In this document: positions 35,741 to 48,800 of the stretch, piece after piece | Layout of the letters: the number at the start of each line of letters is the position of its first letter | Position numbering within the stretch: the first letter of the stretch is position 1 | Source: Sipunculus nudus | Lineage: Eukaryota; Annelida; Sipuncula; Golfingiida; Sipunculidae | Length of the DNA stretch: 64,000 nt | Assembly (NCBI GenBank): GCA_026874595.1 | Contig: CM049319.1 | Location: 57,294,917-57,358,916, forward strand | Direction: 5' to 3' | The notes under the pieces: model-generated | Database searches by the model: none | What the model saw: only the letters and a program-made list of their open reading frames with translations | What the model was told of the DNA's origin: nothing | Translations under genes and position numbers: made by a program

Positions 35741-37632
35741 AGCTCAGCTGACTGTAAGTCAACTGAGGTATAGGAATGGCGCTTTGTCCGTCGTCCGTCC
35801 GGCCGGCCGTTAGCAGGGCACAAATCGTAACTGCTGGTCCTAGAAACTAAGTTAACATCCAAGGAGGTCAAAAAATCTCCTTGGAAACCTGAAATAAGGT
35901 CACTGTGACCTATATGCTCGGAGCTATGGATTGTCATGAATCTTGCCTTGAATATTGACCATGACTAGTTTGGTCAGTTCCCGAAAAGTGGTGGCGCCAC
36001 CTGTATTTTTTTGTCATTTTAACGAATATTTTTCTATTTTTTTTACTATAAAATGACAACAATCATGTCAGTTTCTCAGCTGCAATTACATCTAGTGTTC
36101 CAAAACCTGGTGTGTTTATTGATCACAAGTGGATGCCATATAGTAATAACCTTGCCTGTCTTTCTGTTCGTCTGTCTGTCAATCCGTTATATCCACACAA
36201 ATTTGTTTCCAGATGATAACTCCAGGTTGTATTGACACATGGATTTCAAACTTAACTTACGTATGGCCTACCACTAAAGCAGGAACCCATATGATTTTGG
36301 GGTCATGAGGTGAAAGGTCATGGTCACAGGACTCACTTATTTAAAAAGATTATGGCTGCGTTTTAAGCCAAGCTTTTCATCCCAAACTTTCCATTTCGCG
36401 CATTAAGCTGACTTGCCAGTATGGGGAGAGCATAAATGAATTTGGGGTCACATGGTCAAAGGTTAAGGTCACAGGGGCCATCTGTTCACAAATTAGTTTC
36501 CAGATGATATCTTCAGTTTAGTTTGACATTTTGGTTTCAAATTTAACTTATATATGACTCGCCACTAAAGTAAGAACTGTCGATTTTGGGGTTCAACGGT
36601 CAAAGGTCAAGGTCACAAGACTAATTTCTTTAAAAAGAATGCATATGCATTTGAAGCCAAACTTTTCATTGCAAACCTTCCATCTTCAAGATGTTGCTAA
36701 TCTGCCAATAGGGAAAGATTCTGTTCAATTTGGGGTCATGAGGTCAAAGGTCAAGGTCACAGTACCCACTTATTTAGAAAGATTGTGGATGCATTTTAGA
36801 CCAAACTTTTCATCCCAAACCTTCCATCTTGCACATATTTCTAAGCTGCCAATAAGGGAAGAACCTGATTGATTTGGGGGTCACAGGGTCAAAGGTCATG
36901 GTCACAGGGGCCCATCTGTCCACATATTTGTTTCTGGATGATAACTCCAGTTTTGATTGACATATTGGTTTCAATTCTGACTTATATATGACCAACCATT
37001 AATGTAAGAACCCTTTTGATTTTGGGGTCATAAGGTCAAAGGTCAAGTTTACAGGACCCACATCCTTAAAAAGATTGTTGATGTATTTTTATCCAAACTT
37101 TCTGTCCTAAACCTTCTATCTTCCAGATGTTGCTCACCTGCCAATATTGGAAGTAACTTATGGATTTTGAGGGTCACAAGATCAAAGGTCAAGGTCATGT
37201 GGGCCATCTATCCACATATTAGTTGCCAGATGATAACACCAGTTTGGTTTGAAATATTGGTTTCAAACTTGACTTATATATGGCCCACCACTAAAGTAAG
37301 AACTGTTGATTCTGGGGTTATGAGATCAAAGGTCAAGGTCACAGGACCCACCACTTTGGAAAGATTGTGGATGCATTTTAAGCCAAACTTTTCATCTCAT
37401 TCCTTCCATCATCAACATGTGTTGCACCTGCCGATAGGGGAAGTTTCCTTTTGATATTTGGGTCACAAGGTCAAAGGTTAAGGTCACAGGGCCCATCTAT
37501 CACAAATTAGTTTATGGATGATAACTCCAGTTTGGCTTCAAACTGATCACAGGACCAATATTTTGAAAAACCTCATAAACATTTATCTTTATAGACAAAT
37601 GCAGCTGAGCGTCGAGACCCATGGGCCCCTAG
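35741..37632 (+). mobile_element. AGCTCAGCTGA-family element with 145-bp core monomers
   Basis: The 5' end reads AGCTCAGCTGACTGTAAGTC and can fold with the following AACTGAGGTAT. The 3' end has GCAGCTGAGCGTC and CCCATGGGCCCC. AGCTCAGCTGA and CAGCTGAGC make short subterminal inverted repeats, a Helentron/HINE habit. The leader has a perfect AGGTCA-CTG-TGACCT palindrome (35897-35911) and GGTGGCGCCACC (35990-36001). The core (about 36300-37490) has nine ~145-bp monomers homologous to those of the TCCCCAGAC elements but more diverged; one exact AGGTCAAAGGTCAAGGTCA lies at 36741-36759. There is no protein coding. Confidence 0.8.
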
Positions 37633-37937
37633 TTATCTGATCAATGTGGAGAACATGTCCATGCACTCATATATATTATGTATAATATAAGGGGTTCTGA
37701 CGAAGTTTATAAGATGAAACAATAAGCGTTGAGGGTAGATCTGTTTACAGGTGGTCGGTAAATCTATATATAGTCGCGTTACCTAGGTTTTTCGACGGCC
37801 AGGTTGAAATACCAAAGCTCAGGCCGTCCTCGCGTTAATATGTTCCAGTCATCATCATAGTATTTGTCTCAGGCGTGTGTTTCTATCAGTTGATGTATAT
37901 ATTGCTCTTTTTCTGTGTCGTGCTAGGTGAAAAAAAA

Positions 37938-38006
37938 GAATGTTCTTTAGCATAAATGTCAAGGTGCAGTGCGATATTTCTTTGTCAAATTAGATGTTGT
38001 ATAAAA
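37938..38006 (+). promoter_or_regulatory. Possible second promoter: HSE dimer plus TATA
   Basis: GAATGTTC at 37938-37945 is a two-unit head-to-head heat-shock element (GAA-nn-TTC). TATAAAA lies 55 bp downstream (38000-38006). A consensus splice donor follows at 38095|38096 (CACAG|GTAAGA). Two units are weaker than the three-unit site at 21011, so this is tentative. Confidence 0.4.
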
Positions 38007-38029
38007 TATCTATACAGAAAGTTAAGATA

Positions 38030-38095
38030 AATCGGCATTGAAACTATACAACTGCACTTTTTCATTTTCATCTTCTTGTCGAACTGTCATCACAG
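38030..38095 (+). other. Candidate alternative first exon (or recursive splice site)
   Basis: If transcription starts ~25-30 bp after the TATA box, a ~65-nt exon would end at 38095 before GTAAGAC. The same sequence (pyrimidine-rich TTTTTCATTTTCATCTTCTT, then CATCACAG|GTAAG) also fits a zero-length recursive splice site inside the long intron. The two readings predict different transcripts. Confidence 0.35.
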
Positions 38096-38927
38096 GTAAG
38101 ACAAAAAGTGATGTTATTCTGTATAGGAAATATAATAAATATTACATTTACGGTTGACTAACGTGTTTTCATGTTGCAATTATTCATAATGAGGCTTGTT
38201 TACTCAAACATTTTGCATAACCGTTTGCAGCGGAAACTGCGGAGGTCGTAAATGCTTCAAATTTCAGTTAACCTATATCATAATATTTAAAAAAAGCCTG
38301 AATGCCATATTGTCATGGCTAGCCTCGCCCTTGCCACCACAACAGAACACGAACAGATATAGATGCATGTTGCCTGGTTGACAGTTGTGTTATCGATATA
38401 GACTCAGTCAGATCTCTGTTGCTGTCTTTTGGTTAAGTAAGTTGACAGCTCTGATTATCGGCCAAAACCATTATGGCAGGGAGAAAGGTTTCGGCTGTAC
38501 GTTCCCATGGATGCTGTGACAGGTTGACTCGTCCAAAATTGGGATGTCGCTGTTATGGCTTATATTATAGATGAATATCATCCGGAGAACTCAAACAAAG
38601 CAGTCAGCTGGACACGGATTATCCATTTCTATTCTTGATAGTGATATCGACGTTGATAAACCAGGGCCGCTGCCACGCAAGATTTCCCTCGAGTTGGCGA
38701 CATATATTTGAAGACAATGTTGACAGCAACTGAGACGGTAATCAGTTCAATGCAGGGACATCATTACTTATTCATAGCCAAAGCGCAGTCTGCTAAAGAA
38801 GAGATAAACTCAAGTTACCCCGACAAAGGGAAACGTTAGTTATAAAGACCAGATATAATATTGAGTAAAAGTATAACGCAGGTACACACATACACGTACA
38901 TATATATGTATATAGATATTAATTGTA

Positions 38928-40070
38928 TCCCCAGACATAGTCGGGATACTATGGTTTCACGACGGTCCCGCCGCCGTCGCGGCCGCCGCAGAAAATCCTT
39001 CTTAGCGTGATTACTAAAAAAATAGTTCACTGATCTTTTTCAGACTTTACATTTCTATAGATATAGGTAAGAGGACGAAGCCTATTCAAAATTGGGTCTT
39101 GAAGTTTGCTAGGAGAGTGACCTTGACCTTGATTATGTCCATTTTTGCTTGAAATAACACAAATTCTTGAATATCTAAAGAAAGCTAGCATGGATTGGTC
39201 CAAAAATCAAGGTGACTGAAGATCTTTGATAGCCTTGTGATATGCCGGAAACTAGTGGCGCCACCTATTATCCTTTTCTTGTTTTTACGCCCTTTAATAC
39301 CCCAATAATTTGCCACTTGACAGTATTGTGAGCATTATAAGTTAAAAAACTAATGGACAGATTTCTTCAATATTATGAACATGTAGAGAGATGGGTCATA
39401 TGATGAGATCTATTTTAATTTGTGTAATGACCTTTACCATGAAAGTGGCCTTGACCTTTAATGTTTCCATATTTGGTGACAATCGCACACCTCTTATGAT
39501 ATCTCCAGTGTTGATAGCCATATGGATTTCAAATGGCCCACCCCTAAAGTAAGAACCCTATAGGTTCTATGGTCATGAGTTCTAAGGTCAAGGTCACTGG
39601 ACTCACATCTTGAAAGATATTTTTGATGCATTTTAAGCCAAACTTTTCATCCCAGATCTTCCATCTTGAAAATATAGCTCACTTGCCAATAGTGGATGAT
39701 CCATATCAATTTTTGGGTCACAAGGTCAAAGGTAAAGGCCATAGGAGCTATCTGTAAAAAAATTAGTTTCCGGATAATAATTCCAGCTTTTTTTTTATGT
39801 ATGAATTTCTTACTTGACTTATATATGTCCTTTTAAAAAAGCAAAGAACCCAAATTATTTTGGGGTCACTTGGTCAAAGATCAAGGTCACAGGAAACATC
39901 TGTAAAAACATACTTCTAATCTCAGACCTTTTATCTTGCACATATAGTTCATCAGCCAATAGAGAAAGACCCCTATCCATTTTGAGGGCACAAGGTCAAA
40001 AGTGAAGGTCACAGGAGCCTATTATATGTCGGGGGATACTAAGGCATCTCCAATGGCAGAAAATTTCTAG
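38928..40070 (+). mobile_element. Helitron/HINE-like element, copy H3 (short, diverged)
   Basis: The left end is A|TCCCCAGACATAGTC and the right end is TTTCTAG|T. The leader is intact in outline: tandem TGACCTTGACCTTGA at 39117-39131 and AGTGGCGCCACCTATT near 39256. Only about four core monomers remain (39580-40010), and all have mutated AGGTCA repeats. The 3' hairpin is degraded. This is the oldest-looking copy in the window. Confidence 0.75.
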
Positions 40071-40106
40071 TTGAATATATAATTATTTACTATATCATAT
40101 ATATTA

Positions 40107-40110
<4 letters not shown>

Positions 40111-40161
<51 letters not shown>

Positions 40162-40185
40162 TGGGGTGGGGGTTGGGGGTGGTGT
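40111..40185. repeat. (TA)n tract followed by a G-rich run
   Basis: About 24 TA units (40111-40159) are followed by GGTGGGGTGGGGGTTGGGGG. The four G-runs could form a G-quadruplex on the + strand. Confidence 0.8.
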
Positions 40186-41579
40186 TAGGTAAATGTATCG
40201 ATATATTGTGCGTACCGACTTAAGGTATTTTAAGGTTTCGTTTAAAATCTACAAGTTCCCATCGAAGTTATGCACAGGAGATTCACAGAAGGCTGTAAAG
40301 GCTATAATTGTAAAAATTGCTGCACTTTATTGACACTAGTTCATTTTCCTGTTTGTTTTATTCTAAAGATAAAATGATAAACTTAATTTTCACATAACTA
40401 TGTGTACAAGCGACCTTTAAAGTGGTATAATCCATCTGAAGGGTCGTTCACTTGTCATCCGAATCCTACACAGGATTGGCGCAGGAATGGCACGTAAACT
40501 ATGGAAACGATGGAACAAAATAAGAAGGGATAAGAAGAATAGCTTTCAACTCATTTTTCTTTCACTCTGGATCATTATAGCGAAATCTCATAGCCATACG
40601 TCCAATATATTTACTTGTATTAGGCAGAAAAAAAGGTATGATTCTCCGGCACCGCCTACGTAAATTTTAACCCCCCGCATCAAATTTTTTAATGTTGATT
40701 TTCATCATTCAAGAAGATAAATTAATACAATTTTGTAAAGTTTTCCTTTGTTATGAAGTGCTTTAACCTGTTTGGCAAATTATTCTGTTATTATCATGCT
40801 TTTCCCTGATCATATGACATTTTTAATTGAAACATACAAAAAAGGTAAAAAAATTAATAAATCGCCCCGCCCGCACTGATTTCTAAAAAAAGTGCCTGAC
40901 AACCGTTTCTTTTTTGGCCTAAACGATTTACTGTAAACTTGTACTTGTAAAAGTGTAATGGTAAAACTGTACTGTATAAATGTGATGATAATGGGCTGCT
41001 ATAAAACTGTAATTACTGATAGAAGTACTGTATAGAGCTGTGCTGTAGAAAAACACGTACCGTAACTGACAGTTTATCCAGCTCTAATCTGCTTCACAGA
41101 CAAGAGGAATAATTACTAGATATACATATGTAAGTGGTATGATTACTGGATATACACATGTCAGGAGATAATCCTGGTGGTACGGCTATATAGATTGTGC
41201 TGTACGGGGTCATTAAGTCTTGTATGCATTCCCACAATATTGCCAGTCTACCTATACCACAAAATGAGTATGGACTAGGTTTTACTGGCTATGTACCATC
41301 ATCTGTCATCAATGTTTTACCTGCTACAGCAGACAGGTCCATCTGTTCGTATACGATCCTAGACATCGGCACATAGCTACATATACTTAAAAAAAGACCT
41401 GTTCAACGGGTTTCTCTACAATATGCAATGGTGTCTCATTTCTATTACGATAGATTCTGTGATTGGCTTTAAATTTGCGAGTTTAAAATTTCGCGATTTA
41501 ATTCCTATTTTATAATATAGTATTTCGCGAAAGTTCAGATTTCGCGATAAATACACAATGTATTTATTTATTTATTATG
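40186..41579. other. Intronic DNA containing one MITE
   Basis: Apart from the MITE at 40640-40914 there is a patch of TTTCGCGA motifs (41480-41550) like those in the TA-flanked MITE at 11.7-12.1 kb, and a CTGTAAAACTGTA-rich patch (40930-41050). No gene is seen. Confidence 0.5.
40640..40914 (-). mobile_element. Second copy of the GGTTCTCAGGCAC MITE, reversed
   Basis: Its sequence is the reverse complement of 25027-25332 in outline: GGCACCGCC at the left, GCCCCGCCCGCACTG and GTGCCTGACAACC at the right. The ends have drifted (ATTCTCCGGCAC), and the flanks do not show a clean duplication. Confidence 0.65.
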
Positions 41580-44400
41580 AGCTCAGCTGACTATAACTCC
41601 TCTGAGCTATAAAGTAATGGTCCTTTGTCCGTGGTCCGTCCGTCCGACCTGCCGCACTTCCTTTAACAAGACTCATTTTGATACCGTTGGATCTGAGAAC
41701 CCGATATTCTATACATACAGTTTGATGTGCCCAAATTCTACTATATACCAAACCGAAAACTGGATCAATGCGCCTTCGTTAATTCGAGAAATCAAGGAAA
41801 AACCTGTATATTCATTTTAAATCCTTTTGTTAACCAACAAGACTGCCTAATATCAAAATAACTAGTGTGTTTTGATCATATTTGGCCATTTCTCTATATG
41901 TTTTCTATTAATCTCTCAGAAATAAGGTCTATATTACGTAATTTGTATGAATTATTGGCCCGAACATGACGTCTACTGTCAACATATCATATTTACATGG
42001 TTACTGTTGAAGCTAGAGAGCCATTTATAAATTTATTTATTAAATAAACATTTAACTGGATGCCAGGAATGAAATTTTTGTTATTTATTTAGATTTTAAC
42101 TATAAATGAAAAATGAATACCTGACATTTTGCCCAACTTTGAACATGACACATTTTTACCCTGCATACAGTTTATTGCATTTTTTACAGCATGTAAACAT
42201 AATGATTTAATCTTTGATGTGAAATTTCAAAGGAATTGAGCAAAAAGGATAGCTTTTATTTAAGTTTTGAAACACCAGCAAGCCAGCCCGGTACAGGGGT
42301 GTGTAGTTGGTAATGCAGCCTTCAGTGTTATGTTATCTTGTGTCACTCCAGGTAGCTCCCTTTGTCCAGGTTAGCTAGGCTTCGGCTCTGCCCCCGACCC
42401 CTCCCCGCCCAGCCTCTCCATATTTACATATGAATATATATGATTCATTTGTAGTCTAGACTTTTGTTACATTTTGGATTAAGTATTGTATCACAAGGAA
42501 TTACAGTTATTCAAGTATACATTTAAATGTGTATACATGTTGATGTTGATAATATGAGGAATTCCTTATTTCAGAAGACTAATCCCCTCTTTTCCAACGT
42601 GTGTGAAATCGAATATTAATTTCCATATTAAATTTTAGTTGAGATGATAATTAGGATATGGATATTGTTTCTCCCTCATCCAACCATGTGTGTATACCTG
42701 ATCTGAAAAGGAATTTTTAATCAAATATTTAGTACTTTACACTAGGAGGGCCATTTCCTCTTAAATTTTCAAATGCTAACATATATTACTTAAAATAACA
42801 AAATAAATAAGAATTTTTGTATTTCCTTAAATTTTACAAAGTTCAGCTGAGTTTTATGTGTTGCATAAAATGTTTCTGCAATCTATACTTTAAGTATATA
42901 TATATACAGTTGAAAAGTGAAATATGTTCAGTTATATAAACAATACACTAAAGTCATGAGAGGAGGTACTGTAAGCCATGATTAAAATGTTTGGAATGTG
43001 CTATCTCTTGAATTTTTAATAACATTGTTGTTATAAATGAAATCCTTTAAAATAATAATGAAATATAACTCTCAATTTATTGTATATTTTGCAGCATTTC
43101 AGTTATATCTGTTAAGGCTTGCAAGGCCTTGGCAAGTTGCGATGCATACCACTGCATGGTACACTTAATAAAAAATACTGCATGTGCAAACCTTCCTGGT
43201 ATTTGATTTTAGCTCATTTGGCCTTATGTTACAACTGTTTATTTTTAGAATTATGAAATACATTTACACATTTTTTTGTTTATCAAATATATCCTTTTGT
43301 ATAACTCTTAGGCCCATCACCCTTTTTCTCTTTTTTAATGATTAAATGGTTTCAGGCCACAATTTTCATATATGATAGAGTTCAATCAGATTTAGTTTAT
43401 GCTCATTTGAAAATGTAATCTTTTAATATTTTACAACATTTTATTTCAGTTAATAAATTGAATGTGTATATTATTATACAACAGCTCATCTCCACTTTCT
43501 TTCTTATTCTATATTTTACAGGGTTTCATATATTCCAAGTGGGTATTTTAAACACATATTACTTTCACATAATTGAAATACTGATAGTTTTACAAATATT
43601 TGATCATGAGAGTCTCTAGCCCATAAGAATGAACTCCTCAATTGCTTTTTCAGTGACTGACGCAATGTGGAGTCCATAGATTGCACCTGCAGTTAACTGT
43701 GATTATAACACTCCATACACAACTGTGAGATATAACATATATCCACTGATTAATGTTCAGTACATTTATTTGTGTTGTATATTTGACCACAATAAAACAT
43801 TACTGTTTTGTTCTCAGCCCTATTTTGCACCAATGAAGTTAAATTATGAACATAATAGTACACAGGCCTAAAGCCTTATACAGGACTGCCACCAAATGCA
43901 AGATGTCTACCGGGGCTGTTAATTCTTCAATTCTCTCTGGACAAATGATATCAGTTGTTGATGTTACGGGTGCTTCATTTTTTCCAGAATGGTTATTTTT
44001 TCTTACAGGCCTTTCGTCATACAACATTATGTGAACATTTGTTTGTTAAAACCATAGGAAATATTTTTATTCAATTTCCTTCCTAAGAGTAACAGATCGT
44101 ATCGTGCTATAACCCCAGTTAGCCCTTTGGTGGGCCGGCGAACCAACAGAAATCTGAAACCTGTTGCGTCGCCGTCGGCGGCTAGAGAGTCTCCTTCATC
44201 TGTGATGTAGTCCGTAAAAGCGCACATGCAGTATCTGTCTTTCGTTTACATACTTAGTATTTGATTATCACCAAATAGCAGGGCCATATCCTCTTAGCTT
44301 TTCAAATGAATATAAATATATAAATAGAAAAAAAGGTATTTTTTGCATTTGCTAACATTTAGCAAAGTTCAGCTGAGCACCGTGAACCATGGGTCCCTTG
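41580..44400 (+). mobile_element. Long AGCTCAGCTGA-family element without core monomers
   Basis: The 5' end AGCTCAGCTGACTATAACTC and the 3' end TTCAGCTGAGCACCGTGAACC...ATGGGTCCCTTG define it. It belongs with 8270-9067 and the reverse copy at 61351-63107, not with the monomer-bearing 35741 type, although both share the GTCCTTTGTCCGT-like leader and the terminal motif. About 670 bp at 43605-44280 is absent from the equivalent place in the 8-9 kb copy. No transposase was found. Confidence 0.7.
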
Positions 44401-44723
44401 CTTAAAATAGGTTTTCACGATTAGATAAGGACCCAGGGAACATCAAAATGCTTGTCCATTATATAGGCAGATAATGTAAAATATTTCGTATTATTCATAA
44501 TATAAATCTTTGTATTACACGTAGCATAAATGATAATTTTAGCTTAAAGTGAGGTTTTAACAGTTTTTATTAAGCTGCATATGTGTGTGATAATATTGAA
44601 TAATTTTAAAATGAATTTTGGAAGCGAAACCCGCATAAGCAGATGTACGTGTATTATTATCTGCCTTTGACATTAAAACAGCCTCATGACATCTCAATCT
44701 ATTGCATTTCAGATCGTAACAAA

Positions 44724-45272
44724 ATGGCCGGGCAGCAGAGATATAAGACAGAACTTTTCATCCCAATAAAAAAAGATGACCAAACCTTCGAAGAACGTCA
44801 GAAATCTCTGTTCGATTCCATTATGCAAGACTCTAGTTTCGGAGGCAGCAGACAGAAGACGATGGCAGAGAGAGATATTTTTAGTGACATGCAAAGGCGA
44901 ATGCATCGGCCGTTTGACATTGAGGAGGAAATAGAGCGCATGCGCAGAGACTTCTTCCGGCTTAAGCCTTCAGAGAACAGACGCGGTTCTAGCGAGAATC
45001 TGCTAGAACGGATGGCATTAGATGATATTTTCCAGGACGACCCCAGCTCACGTGGACAGAAGAGGTTTCAAGTTGGTTTCGATGTCAGCAGGTTCAGACC
45101 AGAGGAAATAAGCGTTCGTGTGGAGGACAGAAAACTGCTTGTCAACGCGAAGCACGAAGAAAAAAGCGCGGGAAAAAGCATGGTTAGTGAGTTCAGTCGC
45201 CAAGTGGATATTCCTCCCCACGTGGACGCGTCACAGTTGTCATGTACCGTGACACAGGATGGAATACTACAG
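44724..45272 (+). CDS. sHSP coding exon 2 (residues 1-183)
   Basis: The acceptor is TTGCATTTCAG at 44702-44712, with the ATG at 44724 and the donor CTACAG|GTTAGT after 45272. The exon is exactly 183 codons and ends inside the last strands of the first alpha-crystallin domain. Reading through the donor meets a stop after 15 codons in T-rich intron sequence, which supports splicing. Confidence 0.92.
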
Positions 45273-45785
45273 GTTAGTTCCATAAACCTGTTTCCATTTT
45301 TTTTTTATTTTTTCCTTTAAAGCTACCGTAATACTTGTATATAAGACGGGTCTTATTTTGCTATCGGCAGCATCTGTCCGTTCGATCGTTTGTAAACCTA
45401 TGATGTCGTTTCAATAACTTGCAATAAATTTGAAGGATATTCTAAAAAACTGTCTATTAATGTTGACCACTCGCCTTGGTTTGATTCTCGGCAAAATCAA
45501 CAAATATGTAATATGTAAATATGGCGATCACTATTTCACTGGCAAAAATGCCCTGCTGTCTTTGGTCAAACATTTTTTGGCCCCGAGCTGTCTTGTGCGC
45601 GGCACTTATATACACAGCTTACCTGGTGACGGTCCAAGGCAAATGATAAAAATTTCTGAACAGGAAACATGCTGGCTGAGACAAAGCTGGCCTGTGATGC
45701 ATCATACATTTTTCTCGTCGTGAATCCATTCATACTAAAAACTTACGCAATAATACAGAACAGAGTTTGGAACAGGATCATAGTT

Positions 45786-45831
<46 letters not shown>

Positions 45832-48800
45832 GTAACATTCATAGAATTTAAATATTGAATAATATGCCTTCATTGAATAATTTATTACATTGCTATGGAG
45901 GACTGGACATTCGCGGAGCTTCATTGTTACCCAGTCAAGCCCTCTAGGGAGGTCCCAGGACGATCAGGAAAAGTTTTACTAAGTGACATTTCTTGTTTCA
46001 GGTGGAGGCTCCAGTGTCTGCTCGAACCTACGATAAGATCGTTGACGCCTCACCTACATACGAGCGGAGTAGGTCCCTCACTGAACAGGACGGCTCGCAG
46101 AGACTCAAGATGGTCGTCGAGGTAACACAAACACACGCACTATCTTGTCCTATTTTTTAAGGAAAGAGGACATGTCGTCGTCACATTTTAGGTTAGACTG
46201 GCCCAGTCGATGCAGTGGTTAAGACTTAATTCCTCTGGCTGACCTAATCATCAAACTTGCTCTCGCTTTGTCGCAGCGCTCAGAATAGGTACTGCCACCT
46301 CGCGGCAAATTATATAACTAATTTACTCTTCTCTGACCGACTCGTAACAGTCATAACAGCTGGTGCTTAGTTATGTCTATCGGTCCGTGGAATAAGGTTT
46401 TATCTGCGGCATTTAACAGCGATCATTAATACTATAGTTTATTAATAATAGCTTATCCTACCTGTTCATTACTTTGCAATTGTGGAAAGTTTAGTCTATC
46501 CGAAAAACGACAGATGAGCCTCCACTATAATAAGGACCGCCTTAACTGTTTTAATATCAATAAATAATACAACAACACACCTGTATTAATAATAGCTTAT
46601 CTACCTGTTCATTATTTTGCAATTCAGGAAAGTTTAGTCTATCCGAAAAAACGACAGATGAGCCTCCCCTATAATAAGGACTGCCTTAACTGTTTTAATA
46701 TCAATAAATAATACATCAACACACCTGTGACATTTTGTTTCACAGTGCAAAGGATTAATATGCATACAAAAATTTGTGAATTAATATGCATTAGAACAGG
46801 CAATAGATAAGACTATTTAAAACCCTACTTACAACAGTTTAAGAATGGAATCAAAACTCCTGTTATGGTTTGCTCCTGTTATGGCTTACTCCTGCTATTA
46901 CCAATTCCCTTTATTACTTACTCCTGATTAGGCTCATTTCTGATATGGCCTACTACTGTTATGGCTTACTCCTGTTATAGATTACACCTGTTATAGCGTA
47001 CTCCTTCCTGTTAGGGATTACTCCTGTTATGGCCTACTTCTGTTATGGCTTAGTCCTATTCCTGATATGGATTCCTCCTACCATGGCTTACTTCTATTAC
47101 TGACTACCACCACTTCCCTATATACAGTACTATAACCCAGGAATGAGGTAGATAAATAATAAAAAAATAAACTAAGAAAAAAAAACCCGGGTATATCAAT
47201 TCCTCTCTTCATTCGTCTTCAATATACGTCCTGTTTTTAGCTCAGCTGACTTTCAGTCATGCTGGGCTATAGCGATGGGTCTTTGTCCGTCGTCCTTCCG
47301 TCTGTCCGTCCGGCCGGCTGGCCGTCCGTTAGCAGGGCACAAATCGTAACCGTAGGGGGTAAGGCCATGAACCCTATACAGTCTTAGAGGTTCTAAAAAG
47401 ATCTCCTTGCAAACCTGAAATTAGGTCACTGCGACCTATATTCTCGAAGTTATGGGGTGTGTTTGCACCCCCCATAAATAATTCTTTTAGCCAAAATTTT
47501 CATCCCAAACCTTCCATCTTTCACATACAGCTCACCTACCAACAGGGGAAGAACCATAATTATTTTGAGGTCACAAGGTCAAAGTCACAAAACCAACTTC
47601 TTTGAAAAGCCTGTGGATGCATTTTAAGCCAAACCTTTAATCCCAATTCTTTGATCTTTCACATATAGCTCACCTACTAAGTGGGAGAAGAATCCTATAG
47701 ATGTTGAGGTCAGAAGGTCAAAGGTCAGGGTCACAGGATCAATTCTTCTTTGAAAAGGTTGTGGACACATTTCAAGCTAGACCTTTCATTCCAAACCTTT
47801 CAGCACTTATATCGCTTCTCTGCCAACAGGGGAAAGACCTGTTGATTCTGAGGTCAAAGGTCAAGTTCACAGCACCCTCTTCTTGCGTGGAGTCATTTTC
47901 AGGCAAACTTTTCAATCTATACTTTCCATCTGTCATATATGGCTTACCTACCAATTGGGGAAGAAGCCTATTGATGTTGAGTTCAAAAGGTCAAAGGTCA
48001 AGGTCACAATATTGTTCTAAATGCTTGTGAACATATTTCAAGTGAAACTGGTCAACCCAAACCTTCAGTCTTTCACATATGCAACATCTATGCATCACTG
48101 AATGTGATTCAAACTTCATATTTATGGGTCTTTTTTGCATGAAGAAATAACTAATTGATTTTGAGGTCAGTTGGTCAGGAGGTTAAAGGTTGCAGGTCTA
48201 AGTTATTCACTCATTGGTTGCCAAGTAATTACACCCGGCCAGATGTAAGTGGTTAGTAGTTACCCATCATTTCGAAAGAATCCAGTTGATATGTGGGCAA
48301 AAGGCCAAGGTCATAGGTCACGGATGTTCACAATAACTTATTTTGTAGACCATCTCTATTTTTCTTGTACATATAACCATTGGTTATGGTACATCTCACT
48401 GTGTGGCTGTAATTGTGAGTGATGCTGGTGACATATGACTCTCTTTTGTATCAGCCTGTTAAGTGATAAGGCTGAGTGATAAATACCTCGTTACAGCATA
48501 ACAAAAACACTGTTGCCGGAATGCTTCAGCCAGACATTAAAACTGTGAGAGTATAGTATTAAGGTTTAGCTACTGATTTATAAGATGATGGGAACATTTT
48601 GCAGTTTATTTTATGGAATCATAGCAATAAACTTAGTTACCTAGATATCTGAATATTTTTAAATAAATCACCAGATATAAAAGCAAATGTTTGTTCTCAT
48701 AATATGTGGATGTGTACCTGGATTTAGGATTGCTTTTTTTTATTACAAGACCTTTAGTCATGCTTTCTGCATTTCTTTTCTTTCAGGTTTTGCAGTTTAC

